From the NCBI GenBank assembly GCA_964388575.1, contig CAYMAZ010000003.1, positions 68,326-132,325 of the forward strand: a DNA stretch of 64,000 bases, read 5' to 3'. The translations under genes and the position numbers were made by a program. The notes beneath the pieces were generated by a model. That model worked only from the letters and a program-made list of their open reading frames with translations, searched no databases and was not told where the DNA came from. Each line of letters opens with the position of its first letter. Within the stretch, counting starts at the first letter, position 1. This stretch comes from CAYMAZ01 sp964388575 (GTDB lineage: Bacteria; Bacteroidota; Bacteroidia; Bacteroidales; DTU049). This document shows, one piece after another, positions 46,066 through 55,200 of the stretch.

Positions 46066-48524
46066 CGTATTGTGGCTCCAAGCTGTTGAATCAGTGCATT
46101 TCTGATCACCCCGGTAACGTTGTCGGTTTCCTTGTCTGTCAGTGTCTTTTCGCTATCCTGAAGTATAATGCTGATTGCATAGGATTTCTTGCCCTCGGGA
46201 ATATTTTTCCCTTCGTAAATATCAAACAGGCGAACAGCTTTAACGAGCGGACTTCCCTTACTGAAGACAATTGACCTGACCTGTTCATAAGTCTTTTCCC
46301 TGTCAAGCAAAATTGCAATATCACGATGTACTTCAGGAAACTTTGGAGGTTCAGATGCAATTACTTTCAGGCTTGAAATGTGTTCTAAAATATTTTCCCA
46401 GTATATCTGTGCATAAAACACAGCTTGACGGCACTCACAAACCTCGAGCACCCTCCCTGACAGCTCACCGAACCGGACAATACTTTTGCCGGAGCTGTGA
46501 AATTTATAGTGAAGTCCGTATTTAAAAATCGCAAGATCCGTTTCTTCAGACTCAAAAGCATTATCGGTGATCCCCGCCCGCTCAAGCAACTGACTGACCC
46601 GGTTTTTAAGATGAAAAAAACTTGTCTGTTCTTCTCCGTATTTCCAGTTGAGGGGAAAAACATTCCCGGTCATAAACAAAGCAAGCTGTTGTTGTTCGTA
46701 AAAACGCTCAGCAACTTCAATATTTTTGTCTGCAGCTTTTCGGCAGTACACATTTCCAAATTCAAAAAAGCACAGATCCTGCTGCTTTCTGTTGATATTA
46801 TGAACGATGGATTCAAGTCCACTGAAAACTAGGGTCCTGCGGAGTGTATTCAGTTCGTTACTGAGCGGATTCAACAGCGCTACATTTTCATGTTCATTAT
46901 ACCCGAATTCAGGAACATAGTATCGCCCAGCTGACAATGAATTTGTCATGATCTCATAAAAACCAAATCCTGTGAGCATTTCAGAGAACACATTCTTAAT
47001 CTTCAATGAATCTGTTTTCTTCAATGATGATAATGTTGATCTGTGGGTTTCAGGAAAGGGAATATTGTTATATCCGTAAATTCTCAAAATTTCCTCCACA
47101 ATGTCTGCCGGTCTTGTCACATCAACTTTTGCATAGGGTGCTCTAACAACAACCTGATCACCTTCTGCCGAAACGATCTCAAAATCAAGATCCCTGAGTA
47201 TGGACAACTGTATCTGATCAGGAATAATATGCCCCACCGACTGATTGACATAATCATGTGTGAACGTAATTTCAGCTTTCTGAATGTTTTCTGCATACAC
47301 ATCATAAACCGGCGAGGAAATCTCTCCTCCGGCAATTTCCTTCATGAACAGGGCAGCACGTTTGAGTGCAACAACGGTGATTGATGGATCTGCACCGCGT
47401 TCAAACCTGAATGAAGATTCTGTTTTAAGGGCATGCCTGTTGCTGGTTTTTCTGACAGAAACAGGATTAAAATACGCACTTTCAAGAAATATTTCAGTTG
47501 TTGATTCTGACACTCCGGCGTCAATTCCGCCAAAAACACCGGCGATGCACATTCCTTCCTCACTGTTGCAGATCATCAGATCATCGGGGTGCATTGTTCG
47601 CTTTACTTCATCCAGAGTGATAAATTCAAAGGGATTACTGAACTTTCTGACAATAATTGTATTGCCTTTTACATGCTTCATGTCAAAAGCGTGTAAAGGT
47701 TGTCCCAGCTCAAGCATCACATAATTCGTAATATCAACGATATTATTGATCGGACGCATTCCGGCAGCAAGAAGTCTGTCTGCAAGCCATTTGGGAGAAG
47801 GTCCGATCCTGAGATTACGTAAAGTCACACCAGAATATCTCGGGCATGCTTTGGCATCTTCCACAATAACTTTAACAGGAAGTGTTTCATTATCAATTGC
47901 AAACTGATCAACATCGGGCATTTGAACTGATAAATTCATTTTTTCAGAAACATTCAGAAATGCAGCAACATCCCGTGCAGTCCCCACATGAGAGGCAGCA
48001 TCAACTCTGTTTGGAGTTAGACCAATGGTATATACCCAATCGGTGCTCACCTCAAAAAATTCTGCAGCCGGTTTTCCCACCGGTGCATGATCAGGAAGAA
48101 CCATAATCCCTTCATGTGAAGTTCCCAGACCAAGTTCATCTTCGGCACAGATCATTCCTGAAGACTCTTGACCGCGTATTTTTGCGTTTTTGATCTCCCA
48201 TGATTGTTCACCCTGGTACAAAGTTGAACCGACAGTGGCCACCAGAACTTTCTGCCCGGCAGCAACATTCGGCGCTCCACATACAATCTGCAAGGGTTCA
48301 TCATCACCTGTTCTGACCTTTGTAACGGTCAGTTTATCAGCGTTGGGGTGCTTTTTTACTTCCATCACTTCACCAATGATCACTCCTTCAAGACCACCAC
48401 GGACACTTTCCCATTTTGAAAGTTCTTCAACTTCCAGACCACAGTCTGTCAGCACGCAGGATAATTTTTCAGGGCTGATGTTAATATCCACATAATCTTT
48501 CAGCCAGTTGTATGAAATTTTCAT
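46062..48524 (-). CDS. pheT: Phenylalanine-tRNA ligase beta subunit
   Basis: Beta subunit of the heterotetrameric PheRS, 820 residues. The N-terminal tRNA-binding OB domain (VIIGEVMEVKKHPNADKLTV), B3/B4 editing domain (SGVTLRNLRIGPSPKWLADR), B5 domain, catalytic-like domain and C-terminal FDX-ACB domain (FPEVHRDIAILLDREKTYEQ) are all in order. pheS is not in the window. It overlaps the LOG-like gene by 4 bases. Confidence 0.97.
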   Translation of the reverse strand: MKISYNWLKDYVDINISPEKLSCVLTDCGLEVEELSKWESVRGGLEGVIIGEVMEVKKHPNADKLTVTKVRTGDDEPLQIVCGAPNVAAGQKVLVATVGSTLYQGEQSWEIKNAKIRGQESSGMICAEDELGLGTSHEGIMVLPDHAPVGKPAAEFFEVSTDWVYTIGLTPNRVDAASHVGTARDVAAFLNVSEKMNLSVQMPDVDQFAIDNETLPVKVIVEDAKACPRYSGVTLRNLRIGPSPKWLADRLLAAGMRPINNIVDITNYVMLELGQPLHAFDMKHVKGNTIIVRKFSNPFEFITLDEVKRTMHPDDLMICNSEEGMCIAGVFGGIDAGVSESTTEIFLESAYFNPVSVRKTSNRHALKTESSFRFERGADPSITVVALKRAALFMKEIAGGEISSPVYDVYAENIQKAEITFTHDYVNQSVGHIIPDQIQLSILRDLDFEIVSAEGDQVVVRAPYAKVDVTRPADIVEEILRIYGYNNIPFPETHRSTLSSLKKTDSLKIKNVFSEMLTGFGFYEIMTNSLSAGRYYVPEFGYNEHENVALLNPLSNELNTLRRTLVFSGLESIVHNINRKQQDLCFFEFGNVYCRKAADKNIEVAERFYEQQQLALFMTGNVFPLNWKYGEEQTSFFHLKNRVSQLLERAGITDNAFESEETDLAIFKYGLHYKFHSSGKSIVRFGELSGRVLEVCECRQAVFYAQIYWENILEHISSLKVIASEPPKFPEVHRDIAILLDREKTYEQVRSIVFSKGSPLVKAVRLFDIYEGKNIPEGKKSYAISIILQDSEKTLTDKETDNVTGVIRNALIQQLGATIR

Positions 48525-48604
48525 ATAATTATTTCTTGAAGCGCAAAATTAATGAAATTGAAGGAAATAGAGGTGACTGTTAATCGCTGGTCAATATTTT
48601 CTGT

Positions 48605-49993
48605 CTATAATCTGTCCAGTCGCTTCAGTTCGAAATAGTCACGAACTTCTTTCCGGAAAACGGGAAACAGCAATATAAGGGCGACAAGATTGGGGATGGT
48701 CATAAAAGTGATCACCATATCCACAAAATTCCAAACCAGTTCAAGGCCCCAGATACAGCCAAGAAACACAAAAAAGCCATACACCCAGTAATAGGGTTTG
48801 ATTGCTTTGTCGCCCCAGATATACTGTGCAGCCCTGTTTCCGTAATATGACCACGAAATAACAGTAGAAAAAGCAAACATCAGAAGACCAATGCTGACAA
48901 CGTGTTTGGCAATCCATCCGATTCCGATTCTTGATAAACCATGCTCAAAACCTGCAATTGTCATACTGACTCCTGCTGTGTCATTAAGGGTCCAAACACC
49001 TGTCACAACAATCACCAGAGCAGTCAGTGAACAAATTATAATTGTGTCAACGAGTGGTTCCAGTGAAGCCACAAGTCCTTCCTGCACAGGGTATTCTGTT
49101 TTGGCAGCAGCATGAGCAATTGGAGCTGAGCCCTGCCCTGCCTCATTTGAGAATAATCCTCGTTTAACTCCCCATGCCAGTGTCATGATAAACGTAGAGC
49201 CCAGAAATCCTCCGGTTGCTGCAGTTCCGGTAAAAGCATCTGTTACAATAAGTTTCAAAGCAGCAGGAATGGCCTGATGGTAGTCAACAAGAACAATGAC
49301 AGCAGCAATAAAATATGAAACTGCCATAAAGGGAACAAGTTTGGAAGTGACTTCAGCGATTCTTTTCAAACCGCCCACAATGATTAACAACACCAGAGAT
49401 GTGATTGCAATTGCCGAAATCCACACAGGGATTCCGTAACTTGATCGTAAAGCGTCAGCCATGGAGTTGGCCTGTGCCATATTTCCGGTTCCGAAGGAAC
49501 AGAGAATCGCAGCCACAGCAAAAACCACAGCAAGATATTTAGCATATTTTCCTATTTTATCTTTCAATCCGATTTCCATATAATACATCGGTCCTCCTGA
49601 GATACTCCCATCAGCATTGATTTTCCTGTATTTCTGCGCAAGTGTGCACTCCACCATTTTCAGCATCATTCCCAAAAACCCGACAACCCAAATCCAAAAT
49701 ACAGCTCCCGGTCCGCCCCAGTGAATTGCAAGCGCAACTCCAACAATATTGCCTGTTCCCACCGTCGCTGACAAAGCTGTAGTTAGTGCTTTAAAGGATG
49801 ACACATCACCTTTGGTCTTTTTTGTGGAATACTTACCTCTGACGATATTGATGGCATGCCTGAATTTTGAAACCTGAAGAAACTTCATGTACACCGTGAA
49901 ATATAATCCCACAGGAATTAACATGGCAAGAATTGCATAACCACCCACATATTCATTGTAGGCTTTGATGGCATTGTTTAAAAATTCAGTCAT
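48605..49993 (-). CDS. Sodium:alanine/glycine symporter (AGCS family)
   Basis: Inner-membrane sodium-coupled amino acid importer, 462 residues, about eleven membrane segments. AGCS hallmarks are VSSFKALTTALSATVGTGNI, VGVALAIHWGGPGAVFW, the GGPMYYMEIGL loop and NEAGQGSAPIAHAAAKTEYP. Alanine or glycine is the usual substrate. It lies 6 bases downstream of an NSS-family transporter on the same strand, giving a pair of sodium-driven importers. Confidence 0.93.
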   Translation of the reverse strand: MTEFLNNAIKAYNEYVGGYAILAMLIPVGLYFTVYMKFLQVSKFRHAINIVRGKYSTKKTKGDVSSFKALTTALSATVGTGNIVGVALAIHWGGPGAVFWIWVVGFLGMMLKMVECTLAQKYRKINADGSISGGPMYYMEIGLKDKIGKYAKYLAVVFAVAAILCSFGTGNMAQANSMADALRSSYGIPVWISAIAITSLVLLIIVGGLKRIAEVTSKLVPFMAVSYFIAAVIVLVDYHQAIPAALKLIVTDAFTGTAATGGFLGSTFIMTLAWGVKRGLFSNEAGQGSAPIAHAAAKTEYPVQEGLVASLEPLVDTIIICSLTALVIVVTGVWTLNDTAGVSMTIAGFEHGLSRIGIGWIAKHVVSIGLLMFAFSTVISWSYYGNRAAQYIWGDKAIKPYYWVYGFFVFLGCIWGLELVWNFVDMVITFMTIPNLVALILLFPVFRKEVRDYFELKRLDRL

Positions 49994-49999
49994 AGTCTT

Positions 50000-51370
50000 T
50001 TAAGTTATTCCTTCAATAAAAAACGCACTGATTGCAACAGCTCCGATGGCCACAGGTGCCAGATATCGAATGCTGAACACCAGAATTTCAGCCAGAACCG
50101 GATGAATTTTGCCTCCCTGACGAAGTTCGTCCACAAAATTTGATTTACCGAGTTTCCATCCAGTATATATCACAATAAATAGTGCACCGAACGTGAGAAA
50201 AATATTTGCCGATATAAAATTCATCAGATCAAACACTGTATTTCCGAAAATTTTAAAATTCTGTAACGGACCAAAAGACAAAGTACAAAATACGCCCAAC
50301 ACAGAAATTGAAACTGTACCAATCAGTGTTGCTTTTGCCCTACTCATATTTTTTTCTTCCTTCAGATAGGCAACCACGACTTCAAGGACTGAAATTGTGC
50401 TAGTGAGAGCTGCTACAGCAATGAGTATGAAAAACACAATTCCAAAATAATGTCCTCCGGGCATGGACTGAAAAATTTTCGGAAGTGTAATGAAAACGAG
50501 TCCGGGGCCGCCGGCAGGACTTTCTCCTAGGGCAAAGAGCGCCGGAAAAACCATCACTCCGCTTAAAATTGCAATCACAGTGTCAGCAGTTGCCACTTCA
50601 ACGGCAGTACCAAAAAGCGGTGTGTCTTTTCTGATATACGAGCCGTAAGTGATCAGGGCTCCCATTCCGATACTTAGTGAAAATGCCGCCTGGCCTAAGG
50701 CCATCAGTACTGACTGCAAAGTTAATTTTTCAAAATGTGGTTCAAATAAAAAGCGTAGTCCTGCTGCTGACCCTGGAAGTGTGAGACTTCGGATACAAAC
50801 AGCAATGATCAGCACCAGTAGAAGGGGCATCAGAATCTTTGTGTATTTTTCAATTCCCCTTTGCACTCCTGCAAGCACAACCCCTGCTGTTAATGCCATA
50901 AAAATTAGCTGCCAGATCAAAGGCATATAGCTTGACGATGTAAAACTGATGAAATCTGTTCCCAGTTGCTCAATGCTTTTGCCTTCAAAATTTCCACGAA
51001 CTGCCTGGAATATATATTCAAGAGTCCATCCGGCCACAGTGCTGTAGAACGAAAGAATAACAAATGCCGCAATGATACCCATAAGTCCGATGAGCCACCA
51101 AGGACTGCCTGGTGAAAGTCTGCGGAACGACCCAAGGGCATTGCTTCCAGCCCGACGGCCAATTACAAACTCAGACAGCATAACCGGAATACCAATTGCA
51201 AGAATAAATATCAGATACATTAGAATAAAAGCGCCACCACCGTTTTCTCCGGTGATATAAGGAAATCTCCAGATGTTTCCCAGACCAACTGCAGATCCGG
51301 CTGCTGCCGCAATGATTCCAAACTTACCGGTAAATCCGTCACGTTTACCTGAGCCCGGTTGTATTGCCAT
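50000..51370 (-). CDS. Sodium-dependent transporter (NSS/SNF family)
   Basis: LeuT-fold sodium symporter, 456 residues, about twelve membrane segments. The first helix carries the family signature with sodium-site residues (AAAGSAVGLGNIWRFPYITG), followed by NGGGAFILMYL and the conserved IPVMLSEFVIGRRAG loop. Helices 6-8 show QAAFSLSIGMGALITYGSY and ALTSTISVLEVVVAYL. Substrate probably a neutral or aromatic amino acid; not determinable here. Paired with the AGCS gene downstream. Confidence 0.94.
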   Translation of the reverse strand: MAIQPGSGKRDGFTGKFGIIAAAAGSAVGLGNIWRFPYITGENGGGAFILMYLIFILAIGIPVMLSEFVIGRRAGSNALGSFRRLSPGSPWWLIGLMGIIAAFVILSFYSTVAGWTLEYIFQAVRGNFEGKSIEQLGTDFISFTSSSYMPLIWQLIFMALTAGVVLAGVQRGIEKYTKILMPLLLVLIIAVCIRSLTLPGSAAGLRFLFEPHFEKLTLQSVLMALGQAAFSLSIGMGALITYGSYIRKDTPLFGTAVEVATADTVIAILSGVMVFPALFALGESPAGGPGLVFITLPKIFQSMPGGHYFGIVFFILIAVAALTSTISVLEVVVAYLKEEKNMSRAKATLIGTVSISVLGVFCTLSFGPLQNFKIFGNTVFDLMNFISANIFLTFGALFIVIYTGWKLGKSNFVDELRQGGKIHPVLAEILVFSIRYLAPVAIGAVAISAFFIEGIT

Positions 51371-51459
51371 AGTATTTTTTTAAGCCACAAACCTACAAAA
51401 AAAATTTAATTTTACTTTCTGCAATGCATACATTTTTTATTTTGGCAAAAAATTTCACC

Positions 51460-52086
51460 ATGGGATTATTCAATTTTGGTAAAAGTCTTGCTTTTGCAGT
51501 GCCTTCAACCAGGCTTGAAAGTGCTTTTAATGATTATGAACCACATCGGGATACACCTTCTATTCGTTGCACAAGTTGTGAGAATGTTATCCATGAAGGG
51601 AATTTTGAAGCCGGTTATTGCTCCATCTGCGGCAATAAGGTTGACAGGAAACTGCTTGAGCCTGAAGAATACAAGCCAGCGGGAAGTTCAGAAATTATTG
51701 AGAGCATTATTGCAAAAACAGGAAAGGATGTTTTTCTGGCACGCGACAGTTCATATCAGTGGACTCTTGAACAGGGTTCGGCAATAATCCGGATCATCAA
51801 TGACGAAAGAAACAGATTTATCTTTTGCGATGCGTCATTATGTAAGATTCCGAAGTCTGAACTGGGCCGGTTGTATGAGTTTTTGCTCAGGGAAAACACT
51901 GTTCTTCAGGGGCTTTCGTTCAGTATATTCAACACTGATATTGTGCTCGGTTTTGTAGTTCATGCCGATGACCTGGTTGATGAAGTTGCATCAGCGCAGA
52001 TGAAACTGCTGATGGAACAGGCCGATCATTATGATGATGTGCTGATGAATGATTTCGGATGTCAGCCACTTGACAGAGAAGTGTAG
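51460..52086 (+). CDS. Zinc-ribbon protein with C-terminal YbjN-like domain
   Basis: A 208-residue cytoplasmic protein from ATG 51460 (MGLFNFGKSL); an in-frame ATG 36 bases upstream precedes a TATTTTG box and gives an unlikely leader. Residues about 30-65 hold a four-Cys zinc ribbon (IRCTSCENVIHEGNFEAGYC, then SICGNK). The rest (YQWTLEQGSAIIRIINDERN, IPKSELGRLYEFLLRENTVL, LGFVVHADDLVDEVASAQM) resembles the YbjN / T3SS-chaperone-like fold, a predicted binding module. Function unknown; no partner adjacent. Confidence 0.75.
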   Translation: MGLFNFGKSLAFAVPSTRLESAFNDYEPHRDTPSIRCTSCENVIHEGNFEAGYCSICGNKVDRKLLEPEEYKPAGSSEIIESIIAKTGKDVFLARDSSYQWTLEQGSAIIRIINDERNRFIFCDASLCKIPKSELGRLYEFLLRENTVLQGLSFSIFNTDIVLGFVVHADDLVDEVASAQMKLLMEQADHYDDVLMNDFGCQPLDREV

Positions 52087-52150
52087 TAGTTAGTAGTTAT
52101 TAGTTATTAGTTATTAGTTATTAGTTATTAGTTATTAGTTATTAGTTGAT
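52084..52150 (+). repeat. Tandem TAGTTAT heptamer array
   Basis: Seven perfect copies of TAGTTAT from 52094 to 52142, flanked by one degraded copy on each side. It begins at the stop codon of the preceding gene. Seven bases is not a multiple of three, and the array is noncoding. Confidence 0.95.
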
Positions 52151-52664
52151 AAATTGAGGTGTGTATGCTTCTAATATTCTTTTGGTGATGTTCATTCCAA
52201 AAAATCTGTTCGATAAAATATTTTCATTCCTTTCAGTCTCTCAGAATGACAATGGTTTTTTGCAGTTTTGTGTTCGTCTGGCTTTCTTTGTTTAAGCGGC
52301 CATGGTTGTTGAGCTTGCCGAAATACAGGGCGCTATTCTGACTTGTTCATTGAGTCATTGGTTGATGGTTGTGGAGGTTGGTTAATTAATAAATTATTTT
52401 AAATATCAAATTGTAAATTGTAAATTTTTCCGATGTTCGCTATATTGAATATTTGCTATTTGATTTTTGCTATTTTCTATGACTTTGTTTTGTTATTTAG
52501 TGATAGGTGCAAATCTTTATTCAATCCTGTGTTAATATCTAATTAGCGTTGACCGTTTTATACTTCATGCACTGACATGATTTTCGCTCTCTTCATCTTG
52601 TTATGTCTCAGGCTTGTCAGTTTTTTTGTAATTTCGCATTGAATTTTTGTGAAATTTCAAGATT
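52087..52664. other. Gene-free 578-base stretch before cysS
   Basis: Contains the TAGTTAT array at its left end, then AT-rich sequence with no frame above 60 codons, a fragment of the dispersed repeat (52358-52383), a GGCCATGGTTGTT tract that recurs at about 63547, and a TAATTTCG box at 52629-52636 that may serve cysS. No RNA gene or riboswitch was recognised. Confidence 0.8.
52358..52383 (+). repeat. Dispersed intergenic repeat, copy E (partial)
   Basis: TTGGTTGATGGTTGTGGAGG and the next six bases match 63442-63467 at 25 of 26 positions. Both lie in gene-free stretches. Confidence 0.6.
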
Positions 52665-54149
52665 ATGAAACAAAAACTGAAAGTTTTTAACTCTCTCAGC
52701 AGAAAGAAGGAACATTTTGAGCCCCTGTCAGATGAACATGCCGGAATGTATGTCTGCGGACCGACAGTCTACGGAGATCCGCATCTGGGGCATGCACGCC
52801 CGGCCATAACCTTTGACATTGTTTTTCGCTTTCTGAAATACATCGGCTACAAAGTCCGCTATGTCCGAAACATCACTGATGTTGGTCATCTTGAACACGA
52901 CAGCGACGACGGTGAAGATAAGATTCAGAAAAAAGCACGCATCGAACAACTGGAACCAATGGAAATTGCACAGCATTATTCCAACCGCTATGTTGAATTC
53001 ATGAACCGACTAAATGTCCTGCCTCCCGGAATTGAACCCAGGGCATCAGGACACATCATTGAACAGATCGAACTGGTTCAGGCAATACTGGATGCTGGCT
53101 TTGCTTACGAGGTCAACGGTTCTGTATATTTTGATATCCGAAAATACAGTGAACACCACGACTACGGCAAACTTTCAGGAAGGAAAATTGATGAATTGCT
53201 CGAAAACACACGTGAACTTGACGGACAGGATGAAAAGCGGTTTTCTGCAGATTTTGCCCTGTGGAAAAAAGCAAGCCCCGAACACATCATGAAATGGTCA
53301 TCACCATGGGGCAAAGGATTTCCGGGCTGGCATCTCGAATGTTCTGCCATGGGAATGAAATATCTGGGCGAAACATTTGATATCCACGGCGGAGGCATGG
53401 ACCTGCTGTTTCCACACCACGAGTCTGAAATTGCACAGTGCGTCGCCGGAGTTGGGCATGAGCCTGCAAAATACTGGCTTCATAATAATATGATTACAAT
53501 CAACGGGCAAAAAATGGGAAAATCCCTTGGCAATTTTATTACCCTTGAGGAATTTTTCACAGGTTCGCATCCTCTGCTTGAGCAGGCTTATGATGCAATG
53601 ACCATACGGTTTTTCATACTTCAGGCACATTACAGAAGTACACTCGATTTTTCAAATCATGCATTGCAATCAGCAGAAAAAGCATACCAGAGGTTGCTTG
53701 ATTCTTCACGACGACTGTCTCACATCAGGGGCGTTGAAGATGAACGCCCCGGAGAAAACATAATTCAGCCATTTCTTGAAGCAGCTCATGAAGCCATGCT
53801 TGATGATTTCAACACTCCCGTTGCCATTGCACAGATGTTTGAAACATGCAGGATCATCAACCAGGCTGTTGAAGGAAAAATGACACTCAACACTGGCGAA
53901 GTGGAATCCCTGCAGTTGCTGTTCGGAACATTTTTTACTGATGTGCTTGGTCTGAAAGGTCCTGAAACTGAAAATCAGGGATCTGAAAACATGACAACAC
54001 AACTGATGGATGTGCTTATGAATATGAGGGCACAGGTGAAGGCTGAGAAAAATTATCAGCTGGCCGACCTGATCCGCAATGAACTGGTTAAAATCGGTGT
54101 CGTTGTAAAAGATACCAAAGACGGAGCAGTCTGGGAAATTAAACATTAA
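52665..54149 (+). CDS. cysS: Cysteine-tRNA ligase
   Basis: Class Ia synthetase charging tRNA-Cys, 494 residues. The zinc Cys and HIGH-type motif are in VCGPTVYGDPHLGHARP; later zinc ligands lie in WHLECSAM and GMDLLFPHHESEIAQ; KMSKS-type motif is GQKMGKSLGNF. The C-terminal DALR and anticodon-binding regions end with NYQLADLIRNEL and GVVVKDTKDGAVWE. It is followed after 3 bases by the glutaminyl cyclase-like gene. Confidence 0.97.
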   Translation: MKQKLKVFNSLSRKKEHFEPLSDEHAGMYVCGPTVYGDPHLGHARPAITFDIVFRFLKYIGYKVRYVRNITDVGHLEHDSDDGEDKIQKKARIEQLEPMEIAQHYSNRYVEFMNRLNVLPPGIEPRASGHIIEQIELVQAILDAGFAYEVNGSVYFDIRKYSEHHDYGKLSGRKIDELLENTRELDGQDEKRFSADFALWKKASPEHIMKWSSPWGKGFPGWHLECSAMGMKYLGETFDIHGGGMDLLFPHHESEIAQCVAGVGHEPAKYWLHNNMITINGQKMGKSLGNFITLEEFFTGSHPLLEQAYDAMTIRFFILQAHYRSTLDFSNHALQSAEKAYQRLLDSSRRLSHIRGVEDERPGENIIQPFLEAAHEAMLDDFNTPVAIAQMFETCRIINQAVEGKMTLNTGEVESLQLLFGTFFTDVLGLKGPETENQGSENMTTQLMDVLMNMRAQVKAEKNYQLADLIRNELVKIGVVVKDTKDGAVWEIKH

Positions 54150-54152
54150 AAC

Positions 54153-55181
54153 ATGAAACATCTGAATAACAAATTGAATGGTTCCTGCGGATTGCATATG
54201 GTCCTCGTTATATGTCTCGGCAGTTTGTTTGTTGCAGCCTGTGTTCGCAAAGGAGGCATCGAAAAGGAGCAGGAAAATGGAGAGATTGTAAAAACTGTTG
54301 ACGTTCCGTATTTTAATGCAGACTCTGCATATCATTTTATTGAAAACCAGGTTTCTTTCGGGCCACGTGTTCCCGGTTCAAAAGCATGGGAAAAATGTGC
54401 AGAATATCTGGTCGGAACACTCGAAAGATTCGGAACCGAAGTCATTGTTCAGGAAGCGACGGCAAGAGCCTGGGACGGTACCATTCTTCCTGTAAAAAAC
54501 ATCATCGGGTCGTGGCAGCCCGATAATAAAAAACGTGTGATGTTGTGTGCTCACTGGGATTCCCGCCCCTATGCCGACTGGGATCCGGATCCTGGAAATC
54601 ACAGAAAACCAATCGACGGAGCCAACGACGGAGCCAGCGGAGTGGGCGTGTTGCTTGAAATTGCACGCCAACTTTCAATATCTCAGCCCAACATCGGAAT
54701 TGACATTATTTTCTTCGATGCCGAAGATTATGGTGAGCCAAAGGATGATCAGTCAAAACTGAAAGATGACAACTGGGGATTGGGTTCGCAATACTGGGCG
54801 AAAAATCCACATGTGAAAAATTATTACGCACGTTTTGGTATTCTGCTCGATATGGTCGGAGCTGAGGATGCAATTTTTTACAGGGAAGGCTATTCGGTTC
54901 AGTATGCAGAACATGTGGTGAAAAAAGTGTGGGACACAGCACATAAAATTGGATATGGTAAGTATTTCTCATACGATCGTTCAAATCACATCACCGATGA
55001 TCATTATTATGTCAATCTGCACATGGGATTGCCAACAATTGACATCATACATCAGGACAAAAACAGTCAGACAGGGTTTTTCAAATACTGGCATACGATG
55101 GAAGATACCCTGGATAAAATCAGTAAGGAAACACTGAAAGCAGTCGGCCAGACAGTTTTACATGTTATTTACAACGAGTAG
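54153..55181 (+). CDS. M28-family glutaminyl-peptide cyclotransferase-like lipoprotein
   Basis: A 342-residue zinc enzyme of the M28 fold. The lipobox-like FVAAC at about residue 30 suggests anchoring in an outer or inner membrane facing the periplasm. Zinc and catalytic residues are in CAHWDSRPYADWDPDPGNH, DGANDGASGVGVLLEIARQL, DIIFFDAEDYGEP, LLDMVGAEDAIFY and TDDHYYVNL. These blocks match the Porphyromonas periplasmic glutaminyl cyclase, which turns N-terminal Gln into pyroglutamate, better than M28 aminopeptidases. Eleven exported proteins in this window expose Gln at +1. It lies 3 bases after cysS. Confidence 0.87.
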   Translation: MKHLNNKLNGSCGLHMVLVICLGSLFVAACVRKGGIEKEQENGEIVKTVDVPYFNADSAYHFIENQVSFGPRVPGSKAWEKCAEYLVGTLERFGTEVIVQEATARAWDGTILPVKNIIGSWQPDNKKRVMLCAHWDSRPYADWDPDPGNHRKPIDGANDGASGVGVLLEIARQLSISQPNIGIDIIFFDAEDYGEPKDDQSKLKDDNWGLGSQYWAKNPHVKNYYARFGILLDMVGAEDAIFYREGYSVQYAEHVVKKVWDTAHKIGYGKYFSYDRSNHITDDHYYVNLHMGLPTIDIIHQDKNSQTGFFKYWHTMEDTLDKISKETLKAVGQTVLHVIYNE

Positions 55182-55200
55182 CTGCTGCAATCAGATTGTT

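Noticed and set aside
52084..52150. Heptamer array as a CRISPR or origin-type iteron
   Set aside because: There are no spacers, the unit is only seven bases, and no cas or replication gene is adjacent.
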